Source of the DNA: Rhodococcus pseudokoreensis | GTDB taxonomy: Bacteria; Actinomycetota; Actinomycetes; Mycobacteriales; Mycobacteriaceae | DNA length: 64,000 nt | Assembly: GCF_017068395.1 (NCBI RefSeq) | Contig: NZ_CP070619.1 | Coordinates: 930,001 to 994,000, forward strand | Direction: 5' to 3' | Part shown: piece after piece, positions 53,566-60,891 of the stretch | How the letters are laid out: the number at the start of each line of letters is the position of its first letter | Position numbering within the stretch: position 1 is the stretch's first letter | Translations under genes and position numbers: made by a program | The notes under the pieces: model-generated | Told to the model about the DNA's origin: nothing | Databases searched by the model: none | What the model saw: the letters and a program-made list of their open reading frames with translations, nothing else

Positions 53566-56500
53566 TCATCGGAAGTCCCTGGATTTGGCGGACACCCGCA
53601 AATCCATCAGCTGCAGCCGATCCGCCACCACCGTCACCGCGCCCTCCGCGTTCTGCACCTTGCCGCGGACCAGCAGTGCGGGTGCCGTGTTGGCGAGTTT
53701 GCGGTACTTCGCCCACAACCCCACCGAACAGACGACGTTGACCATCCCGGTCTCGTCCTCGAGGTTGATGAACGTGACCCCCGCCGCCGTCGCCGGGCGC
53801 TGCCGGTGCGTCACCGCCCCACCCACCAGAACCCGGTCGCCGTCGGGAACGTCGAGCAGGTGCGCCGCCGGGATCACTCCGAGCGCATCGAGTTGCGGGC
53901 GCAGGAACTCGGTGGGATACGTGTCCGGTGACACCCCGGTGGCCCACACGTCCGCCGCGGCCAGTTCGAGATCGCTCATCCCCGGCAGGGTCGGTGCGCG
54001 GGTGGACGCCCCGATCCCCGGCAGCCGGTCGCGGCGCTCCCCCGCCGCGGCGCCTGCCGCCCACAGCGCCTCCCGCCGGGACAACCCGAAACTGTCGAGA
54101 GCGCCTGCGGTGGCCAGCGATTCGGCCTGCGCCGTGCTCAGTTCCACCCGTCCGGTGAGGTCGAGGAACGACGTGTACGGCCCGCCGTCGCCGCGGGATT
54201 CGACGATCCGCTCGGCCAACGCGGTCCCGATGTGCCGCACCTCCCCGAGCCCGAGACGCACCTCCGTCCCGCCCGCCTCGACGGTGGCGTGCGCGAGGCT
54301 CGCATTGACGTCCGCGCCGTGCACCCGCACCCCGTGCCTGCGGGCGTCCGCCACCAGCGACTGCGGCGAGTAGAACCCCATCGGCTGCGCCCGCAGCAGA
54401 CCGGCGCAGAACGCCGCCGGGTGATGCAGCTTGAACCACGACGAATAGAACACCAGGGCCGCGAAACTCTGCGAGTGACTTTCGGGGAAACCGAAATTCG
54501 CGAAAGCGTACAGCTTCTCGTAGATCCGGTCGGCGACGTCCTCGCCGATGCCGTGCAGGTCCCGCATGCCCTGGTAGAGCCGCCCCCTCAGCCGTTCCAT
54601 CTTCTCGGGCGACCGCTTGGACCCCATCGCCCGGCGGAGCTGGTCGGCCTCGGCCGGGCTGAAACCCGCCACGTCGACCGCCATCTGCATCAACTGTTCC
54701 TGGAACAGCGGCACACCCAGCGTCCGCTTCAGCGCCTTCTCCAGGGACGGGTGGTCGTAGGTCACCGGTTCGAGCTTGTTGCGGCGGCGGATGTACGGGT
54801 GCACCGATCCGCCCTGGATCGGGCCGGGGCGGATCAGCGCCACCTCCACCACCAGGTCGTAGAAGTTCCGCGGTTTCAGCCTCGGCAGGGTGGCCATCTG
54901 CGCCCGCGACTCCACCTGGAACACCCCCACCGAGTCCGCCCGCTGCAACATCTCGTAGACGGCCTCCTCGGACAGGTCCAGCTGCGCCAGATCGACCTCG
55001 ATCCCCTTGTGCTCGGCCACGAGGTCGATCATGTAGTGCAGCGCGGAGAGCATGCCGAGGCCCAGCATGTCGAATTTCACCAGACCCACCGCGGCGCAAT
55101 CGTCCTTGTCCCACTGCAGAACACTGCGGTTCGCCATGCGCGCCCACTCCACCGGGCACACGTCGGCGATCGGCCGGTCGCAGATCACCATGCCACCCGA
55201 GTGGATGCCGAGGTGCCGCGGAAACCCCTCGATCTGAGCGGCCAGTTCGAGGACGGCGGGCGGAATGTCGGTGCCGGCTTCCTTCCCGATCCCACCCCAG
55301 CGGCTGACCTGCTTGCTCCACGCGTCCTGCTGCCCCTGCGAGAAACCCAGCGCCCGGGCCATGTCCCGTACCGAGGACTTTCCGCGATACGTGATGACGT
55401 TCGCCACCTGCGCCGCGTACTGGCGTCCGTACTTGGTGTAGACGTGCTGGATGGCCTCCTCCCGGCGGTCGGATTCGATGTCGACGTCGATGTCCGGGGG
55501 GCCGTCGCGTTCGGGTGAGAGGAAACGTTCGAACAGCAGCTTGTTGCGGACGGGATCCACGTTGGTGATGCCGATGGCGTAGCAGACGGCGGAGTTGGCC
55601 GCCGAACCCCTTCCCTGGCAGAGGATGTCGTTGTTCTTGCAGAACGACACGATGTCGTGGACCACCAGGAAGTAGCCCGGGAAGTTCAGTTCGGTGATGA
55701 TGCCCAGTTCGTGCTCGATCTGCCGGTAGGCCTCCGGCCGGTCCGCAGGCGCGCCGTAGCGGCGACGGGCCCCGTCCATCGTGAGACTGCGCAGCCAGCT
55801 GGCCTCCGTGTGCCCGTCGGGGACGTCGAACGGGGGCAGTTGCGGCGCGATGAGCCGCAGGTCGAACGCACACTCCAGACCGAGTTCCGCGGCGCCGCGG
55901 ACGGCGTCCGGGTACGCGGCGAACAGGTGCGCCATCTCCTCGCCGGACCGCAGGTGCGCTCCCCCGGCCGGCGCCAGGTGCCCGGCCGCGTCGTCGAGAC
56001 TCTGCCGGGCCCGGACGGCGGCCATCGCCATGGCCAGTCTCCTTCGCGGCGGTCCCGCGAAGTGCGCCGCCGTGGACGCGATCACCCGAAGTCCGTGCCG
56101 CTGTGCGAGTTCGGCGAGGCAGGCGTTGCGCTCGGCGTCCTCCGCGACGCCGTGATGGGTGAGCTCCACCGTGACCCGGTCGGCCCCGAATCGGTCGATC
56201 AGCTCCCGGAGCCGGACGGCCGCGGCGTCCGGGCCGCCGCCGGCCAGTGCCTGACGCACGTGCCCCTTCCGGCAGCCGGTCAGGATCTGCCAGTGCCCGC
56301 CGGCCGCATCGGCGAGGCCGTCGAGGTCGTAGCGCAGTCTGCCCTTCTCCCCTCCCGCGAGATGCGCCGCCGCGATCTCCCGGGAGAGCCGCCGGTACCC
56401 CTCCCGGCCTCGCGCCAGCACCAGCAGGTGCGCGTCGTCCAACGTCAGTTCGGACCCGAACACGGTGCGCATGTTCAGTTCCTTCGCCGCCTCCGCGAAC

Positions 56501-56820
56501 CGGACCACACCGTAGAACCCGTCGTGGTCGGTGAGCGCGATGGCCTCCAGACCGAGCCGGACGGCCTCCTCCACCAATTCTTCCGGCGGGGAGGCGCCGT
56601 CGAGGAAGCTGAACGCCGAGTGCGCGTGCAGTTCGGCGTACGGCACGGTGGAACCGGGACGCTCCTGACGACCTGCCCGGTACTCCCCCCGTTTGCGCGA
56701 CCACGCGGGACTGTCGCCGCCGTCGCCCGGATACATCGACTCCGGGTCGACCCGCCCCGGCCTGCCCGACAGGACGCGTTCCATCTCGGACCACGTCGGC
56801 GGACCATTTCCCCAACCCAT
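53566..56820 (-). CDS. dnaE2: Error-prone DNA polymerase III alpha subunit
   Basis: SOS-inducible polymerase acting with ImuA'/ImuB in damage-induced mutagenesis. The protein has 1084 residues, normal for DnaE2. The N-terminal PHP domain (AELHAHSAFSFLDGASPPEE) is followed by the palm with RGSAANSAVCYAIGI and DIDVDIESDRREEAI. Then come the fingers region (GVPLFQEQLMQMAVDVAGFS) and the C-terminal OB-type tail ending in VADRLQLMDLRV. ATG at 56820 is chosen because AGAGG lies eight bases upstream. A perfect SOS box lies 89 bases upstream. Confidence 0.95.
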   Translation of the reverse strand: MGWGNGPPTWSEMERVLSGRPGRVDPESMYPGDGGDSPAWSRKRGEYRAGRQERPGSTVPYAELHAHSAFSFLDGASPPEELVEEAVRLGLEAIALTDHDGFYGVVRFAEAAKELNMRTVFGSELTLDDAHLLVLARGREGYRRLSREIAAAHLAGGEKGRLRYDLDGLADAAGGHWQILTGCRKGHVRQALAGGGPDAAAVRLRELIDRFGADRVTVELTHHGVAEDAERNACLAELAQRHGLRVIASTAAHFAGPPRRRLAMAMAAVRARQSLDDAAGHLAPAGGAHLRSGEEMAHLFAAYPDAVRGAAELGLECAFDLRLIAPQLPPFDVPDGHTEASWLRSLTMDGARRRYGAPADRPEAYRQIEHELGIITELNFPGYFLVVHDIVSFCKNNDILCQGRGSAANSAVCYAIGITNVDPVRNKLLFERFLSPERDGPPDIDVDIESDRREEAIQHVYTKYGRQYAAQVANVITYRGKSSVRDMARALGFSQGQQDAWSKQVSRWGGIGKEAGTDIPPAVLELAAQIEGFPRHLGIHSGGMVICDRPIADVCPVEWARMANRSVLQWDKDDCAAVGLVKFDMLGLGMLSALHYMIDLVAEHKGIEVDLAQLDLSEEAVYEMLQRADSVGVFQVESRAQMATLPRLKPRNFYDLVVEVALIRPGPIQGGSVHPYIRRRNKLEPVTYDHPSLEKALKRTLGVPLFQEQLMQMAVDVAGFSPAEADQLRRAMGSKRSPEKMERLRGRLYQGMRDLHGIGEDVADRIYEKLYAFANFGFPESHSQSFAALVFYSSWFKLHHPAAFCAGLLRAQPMGFYSPQSLVADARRHGVRVHGADVNASLAHATVEAGGTEVRLGLGEVRHIGTALAERIVESRGDGGPYTSFLDLTGRVELSTAQAESLATAGALDSFGLSRREALWAAGAAAGERRDRLPGIGASTRAPTLPGMSDLELAAADVWATGVSPDTYPTEFLRPQLDALGVIPAAHLLDVPDGDRVLVGGAVTHRQRPATAAGVTFINLEDETGMVNVVCSVGLWAKYRKLANTAPALLVRGKVQNAEGAVTVVADRLQLMDLRVSAKSRDFR

Positions 56821-56848
56821 CGGGCACACCTCTTCATGTCGTGCACGT

Positions 56849-56878
56849 GCCGTGCCTGAACACGCCGTGCCTGAACAC
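56849..56878. repeat. Tandem 15-bp direct repeat in the dnaE2 leader
   Basis: GCCGTGCCTGAACAC occurs twice without a gap (56849-56863 and 56864-56878). It lies between the SOS box and the dnaE2 start. No role is known to me. Confidence 0.7.
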
Positions 56879-56909
56879 AGGGAAGATGCCGCCGGGGAAG
56901 ACGCATCAT

Positions 56910-56925
56910 TCGAACTGGAGTTCGA
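56910..56925. promoter_or_regulatory. LexA/SOS box
   Basis: TCGAACTGGAGTTCGA is a perfect palindromic match to the actinobacterial SOS box TCGAAC-N4-GTTCGA. It lies upstream of dnaE2, which is LexA-controlled in mycobacteria. The unrelated FhuF-like gene reads the same way and ends just beyond it. Confidence 0.92.
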
Positions 56926-56968
56926 CTACGTCAGTCTGCCATCCCACTCACGGGCCGGTCAACGCAGG

Positions 56969-57712
56969 TCACGTCACGAGCGCGGCCAGACCTTTCAGAC
57001 GGTCCTCGGCGGGCCTTCGCGGACAGCTCACGCACTTGCCCGAGCCGGGGGTCTCGTAGATCAGGCAGCACGACGCCCGTTGCGTGAACCGGCGCGACAG
57101 CGTCCCGGCCCGGACGTCGACGAACCGCGGGTCCGGCAGCACGACACCGGTGTGGCGTAGTGCGTCCACCAGACCGCGGGCGAAGATGCTGCCGCGTACG
57201 CGGTCGCCGCACGCCGTTCCCGCGTCGAGGGCCCGGTTGGCGATCGAATCCGTCGTGATCGCCCACATCGCGGCATGCCGCACCCCGGACGCGGCGGCGA
57301 GCGCATCGACGATCGGCGTCAGTGCCGCGGCCATTTCCGCCGCGAGTTCGGACAGTCCCTCGGTGACCGGCAGCCCCGACGACGCGATGATGCCGCCGAG
57401 GTACCCGTCGTCCCGCAGGAATGCCACGGCGTCGCCGAGCCCCGGGTGAGCGGCGACACCCGTGACGAGCGCGGTCGCGATCGGGATCCCGGTCAGCGTC
57501 GAACTGGCCGAGTACCACCACAGGGTGCCGTTGACCCGGGGGTCGTCACTGCCCCACCGCGCCGCCGTGTCCGCGACCCGGTCCGCGAGCCAGCCGGGAT
57601 CGGTCAGCAGCGCGGCCGGGAACGAGGCGGCACCGGGGTGTGCGATCTGGTCGGCGATCATCGGGACGCGGCGGGCGGTCAGCTCGTACACGCGCCGCAG
57701 TTGCTCATCCAT
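56969..57712 (-). CDS. FhuF-like 2Fe-2S protein in the cobalamin-uptake operon
   Basis: A 247-residue cytoplasmic protein. The C-terminal cysteines CC-LIYETPGSGK-C-VS-C (about residues 219-234) are the FhuF/siderophore-reductase 2Fe-2S signature. The rest is Ala-rich helical. It is last of a btuF-btuC-btuD-linked operon and overlaps btuD by eight bases. FhuF proteins reduce ferric siderophores. Here the operon is under a cobalamin riboswitch, which points to reduction of a corrinoid or other metal centre, but this is inference. Confidence 0.82.
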   Translation of the reverse strand: MDEQLRRVYELTARRVPMIADQIAHPGAASFPAALLTDPGWLADRVADTAARWGSDDPRVNGTLWWYSASSTLTGIPIATALVTGVAAHPGLGDAVAFLRDDGYLGGIIASSGLPVTEGLSELAAEMAAALTPIVDALAAASGVRHAAMWAITTDSIANRALDAGTACGDRVRGSIFARGLVDALRHTGVVLPDPRFVDVRAGTLSRRFTQRASCCLIYETPGSGKCVSCPRRPAEDRLKGLAALVT

Positions 57713-58481
57713 CGGCCAGCCCCAGGATCTCCATCGACAGCCGCGGACTCGACCGCACGACGGCGCGGATGCCGAATACCCCGCCGAGTACGGTGTCGTC
57801 CAGGACGTCGGCGGGTGGACCGGTGCTGATCACCCGTCCATCGTGCAGCACGGCCAGCGTGTCGCAGTACTCCACGGCCAGCCGGAGGTCGTGCATGGTC
57901 ACGACGATCGCGAAACCGTCGCACGCGAGGTCGCGCAGCAGGGTCATCACCGTCAGCTGATGCCGCAGGTCGAGGTGGTTGGTGGGTTCGTCGAGCAGCA
58001 GGACCCGCGGCTGCTGCGCGAGAGCCCGGGCGATCGACACCCGCTGCCGTTCCCCGCCGGACAGCGCCTGCACGTCGCGGCCGGCGAGTTCGGCCAGCCC
58101 CACCTGCCGTATGCACGTCTCCACGATCTCGCTGTCGGCCCCGTTCGCCCGTTCGAACCAGCCCCGGTGCGGGACGCGTCCGAGCGACACGGATTCGCGC
58201 ACGGTCAGTCCCGCGGACACCCGCGGTTCCTGGGTGCTCGCGCCGATCGTGCGGGCGAGTTCTCGCCTGCCCAGGTCGGCGCTGTCCGTTCCGTCGACGA
58301 CGACGGCGCCCGCGGTCGGGGTGAGCGCGCGGTAGCAGCAGCGCAGCGCCGTGGTCTTCCCGGAACCGTTGGGCCCGACCAGCGCCAGCACCTCACCGGG
58401 ACGCACGGCGAGGTCGACGCCGCGCAGCACTTCCCGCGATCCGAGTTCGGCGCGGACCCGGTGCAGACTCAGCGCGGTCAC
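57705..58481 (-). CDS. btuD: ABC transporter ATP-binding protein (BtuD/FecE type)
   Basis: ATPase of a metal-chelate-type ABC importer, 258 residues. Walker A is LVGPNGSGKTT at residues ~33-43, the signature ALSGGERQRVSIARAL, Walker B VLLLDEPTNHLDL and the H-loop TMHDLRLA. GTG at 58481 overlaps the permease stop (GTGA). The riboswitch upstream of the operon indicates cobalamin over iron-siderophore as the substrate. Confidence 0.9.
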   Translation of the reverse strand: MTALSLHRVRAELGSREVLRGVDLAVRPGEVLALVGPNGSGKTTALRCCYRALTPTAGAVVVDGTDSADLGRRELARTIGASTQEPRVSAGLTVRESVSLGRVPHRGWFERANGADSEIVETCIRQVGLAELAGRDVQALSGGERQRVSIARALAQQPRVLLLDEPTNHLDLRHQLTVMTLLRDLACDGFAIVVTMHDLRLAVEYCDTLAVLHDGRVISTGPPADVLDDTVLGGVFGIRAVVRSSPRLSMEILGLADG

Positions 58482-59566
58482 CGCTCGGCCCTCCCGTACT
58501 GCCGGTACAGCATCCACACGAAGATCGGCGCTCCCACGAGGGCAGTGACGACGCCCACCGGGACCTCGATGCTCCGCGCGACCGACCGCGCGGCCGTGTC
58601 CGCCGCGACCATCGCGATCGCGCCGAGGAACGCGGCGACCGGCAGCAGCCGGACCGCGCGGGCACCCACGACGTACCCGGCCAGGTGCGGCACGAGCAGC
58701 CCGATGAAGCCGATGCCGCCCGCGACGGACACGGCCGCCCCGGCCAGCATCGACACCCCGAGCAACTGCACCACGCGGAAGCGCCGCACGTTCATCCCGA
58801 GGGCGGCGGCGCCGTCGTCTCCCGCCTGCAGCAGGTCGATACGGCTCGCGCTCAGCATCATCGCCGCCCCCACCGTCGCGAGTGCGGCGGCCGGGAAGAT
58901 CACCGTCGACCAGCGTGAGTCGCCGAAACCGCCGGCCAGCCAGTGCATCACCGAACTCAGTTGGTGCTCGTCCGCGACGACCAGAATGGAGAAGGTGATG
59001 AGAGCGGAGAACACCTGCGCCGACGCGACACCCACGAGGATGACCGCGGTCGGCTGCGGATACCGGCCGCCGATCGCCAGTGACAGGAACAGCGGCACCA
59101 TCGCGCCCAGGAACGCCGCGCCGGGAATCGTGAACGCGCCGAGCGCCCCCACCCCGAGCCCGAGCACCGTCACCACCACCACGCCGAAACCCGCGCCCGA
59201 GGACACCCCGAGCAGATACGGATCGGCCAGTGGATTCCGGGTCACCGCCTGCGCGACGGCGCCGGCCAGAGCGAGCGCCGCCCCGACGACCGCCGCGGTC
59301 AGCGCCCGCGGCAGCCGGGAGTCGAGGACGATCGATTCCCGCGCCTGCGACCACCAGGAATCGAACGCGCCGGGCGCCACCCGGTGCGCGACGATCGCCC
59401 AGACGTCGCCGACCGGGATGCGCACCGAACCGAACGACACCGCGAGGCCGAGGACGAACAACGTCGCCAGCGCGAGCAGCATCATCAGGCCCGCGAAACC
59501 GAGGCGGGCGCGGACCGGGTGCGGCGCCGCTACCGGCGGCGCCTCACGTTCTGCGGTCGTGGTCAT
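58478..59566 (-). CDS. btuC: ABC transporter permease (FecCD family, BtuC type)
   Basis: A 362-residue, ~10-span permease. FecCD features include TRNPLADPYLLGVSSGAGFG, the coupling stretch GDDGAAALGMNVRRFRVVQL and the C-terminal GFIGLLVPHLAGYVVGARAVR. It overlaps btuD and btuF by four bases on either side. It forms the membrane channel for the binding protein encoded upstream. Confidence 0.92.
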   Translation of the reverse strand: MTTTAEREAPPVAAPHPVRARLGFAGLMMLLALATLFVLGLAVSFGSVRIPVGDVWAIVAHRVAPGAFDSWWSQARESIVLDSRLPRALTAAVVGAALALAGAVAQAVTRNPLADPYLLGVSSGAGFGVVVVTVLGLGVGALGAFTIPGAAFLGAMVPLFLSLAIGGRYPQPTAVILVGVASAQVFSALITFSILVVADEHQLSSVMHWLAGGFGDSRWSTVIFPAAALATVGAAMMLSASRIDLLQAGDDGAAALGMNVRRFRVVQLLGVSMLAGAAVSVAGGIGFIGLLVPHLAGYVVGARAVRLLPVAAFLGAIAMVAADTAARSVARSIEVPVGVVTALVGAPIFVWMLYRQYGRAER

Positions 59567-60558
59567 CGCGCGCCGACGGCGTCCGGATGCAGCGCCCGCG
59601 CGATCGTCTCCACCGACCGCACCAGCCGCGGGCTCTCGAAGAAGTCGTCGAGCGGCACCACCACGAAACGGCCGGCCTTCACGGCAGGCGTCGTCGACAT
59701 GATCGGGTGCGACGTCAGGAAGTCGATCTTCGCCCGCGCGCTCGTCGTGCCGTAGTCGAGGACGACGATCGCCTCCGGGGCGCGCTCACCGATGATCTCC
59801 CACGTGGACTTCGAATACGGCTTCTCCCCCTCGGCGACGAGGTTGGCCGCACCCGCGTGGTCCGCGATGATTTGGCCGACACCCACACCGCCGATCGTCA
59901 GCGGAACGTCCTCGCCGGAATCGTAGAAGAACGTCGGAACCGGGGTGGTGCCTGCGATCTCGTCCCGCACGGCCTGCAGCCCGGACGTCACCCGGTCGGT
60001 GACGGCGCGCGCCTCGTCCGGAACGCCGAGGATCTCACCGAGCTGCGTGTAATCGCTGCGCAGCAGCCCGATGTCGGGAAAACCCTGCCCACAGTACTCG
60101 GAGAACAGGAACGTCGGAATGCCCTGTTCGCCGAGGGATTCGCGCGAGCGCCCCTCCTTCTCGTCGAACGCGCTGCGCATGCCGCCGACCACCAGGTCGG
60201 GGTCGAGGTCCAGGATCTGTTCCCGGGTCGGGTATTCCTTCGCGAGTTTCGGGATCTTCGCAAAGGCCTCCGCGAACTCCGGCAGCGGCGTCGCGTCGCC
60301 GTAACCCGTGCCGACGATGCGATCGCCCGCCCCCATCTCGATCAGCACCTCGGTGACGTGATCGTTCATGCTCACTATGCGCTGGGGCGGCGCGTCGAAC
60401 GTCTCCGTTCGCGCGCAGTTGGTGACGGACACCGGTTCGGCGAAGGATTCGGTGGAAGCGCTCTGCCCCACGGACTCCCCGCGCGAACATCCGGCGACCA
60501 CCAGCGCGGCCACGGCAAGCGTGACCAGCGCGGAACTTCGGAACAACTGACTGGGCAT
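59563..60558 (-). CDS. btuF: Substrate-binding lipoprotein of the cobalamin-type importer
   Basis: A 331-residue exported lipoprotein. The signal peptide ends at LVVAGCSRG (lipid-attached Cys about residue 24). The mature part is a two-lobe TroA/FecB-type fold with PPQRIVSMNDHVTEVLIEMG and LDPDLVVGG. ATG at 60558 follows GAGGT. A cobalamin riboswitch upstream supports vitamin B12 or corrinoid as ligand. A siderophore ligand cannot be excluded from the protein alone. Confidence 0.87.
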   Translation of the reverse strand: MPSQLFRSSALVTLAVAALVVAGCSRGESVGQSASTESFAEPVSVTNCARTETFDAPPQRIVSMNDHVTEVLIEMGAGDRIVGTGYGDATPLPEFAEAFAKIPKLAKEYPTREQILDLDPDLVVGGMRSAFDEKEGRSRESLGEQGIPTFLFSEYCGQGFPDIGLLRSDYTQLGEILGVPDEARAVTDRVTSGLQAVRDEIAGTTPVPTFFYDSGEDVPLTIGGVGVGQIIADHAGAANLVAEGEKPYSKSTWEIIGERAPEAIVVLDYGTTSARAKIDFLTSHPIMSTTPAVKAGRFVVVPLDDFFESPRLVRSVETIARALHPDAVGAR

Positions 60559-60671
60559 GTAAACCTCATTGCGGCTCGGAGCCACGAATGAGAAGCCGGC
60601 AGACGCCCCCGTGGAGGCGCGCCTGCGGGACTCCGCTTCGTAGACCACGACGAAAAGGATGTCGCACACCA
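60559..60671 (-). promoter_or_regulatory. Leader between cobalamin aptamer and btuF, with hairpin
   Basis: Read on the minus strand, GCAGGCGC (60626-60619) pairs with GCGTCTGC (60606-60599) with one G-U pair, next to the aptamer and upstream of the Shine-Dalgarno. It is a candidate expression-platform hairpin. No gene is seen here. Confidence 0.4.
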
Positions 60672-60775
60672 CACGCCGGGTAATCGGGCTCGCCACCGAA
60701 ATGCTCTGGTGGCCTACCGTTGCGGGTCAGCGCCGGATTCGGACCGGCTTCCCCCGTGCGTGTGACTGCAAGTGC
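60672..60775 (-). ncRNA. Cobalamin riboswitch
   Basis: On the minus strand the leader has GGGGGAAGCCGG, then GAATCCGGCGCTGACCCGCA and ACGGTA. Next come GCCACC/GGTGGC and a B12-box-like AGCCCGATTACCCGGC. These are, in order, the conserved elements of the cobalamin aptamer. It lies about 115 bases before btuF. Adenosylcobalamin or a related corrinoid should repress the import operon. Confidence 0.88.
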
Positions 60776-60891
60776 ACTGCCGAGTATGCACGATTTGCCG
60801 GGACCCGCGTCACACCCCCACCGGCAATCCCTCGATCCGCACTACAGTCGGCAGTCGCAGCCGACCGCCCCCGACCACCCGGAGTTGACGC
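60776..60891. promoter_or_regulatory. Divergent gap between the cobalamin operon and the MMPL gene
   Basis: Contains the btuF promoter on the minus strand and the MMPL promoter on the plus strand. I cannot assign exact boxes. No gene is seen. Confidence 0.4.

Noticed and set aside
57705-60558. Ferric-siderophore importer as the name for the FecCD-type ABC genes
   Set aside because: The protein families alone allow it, and the FhuF-like neighbour suggests it. The cobalamin riboswitch upstream makes B12/corrinoid uptake the better reading.
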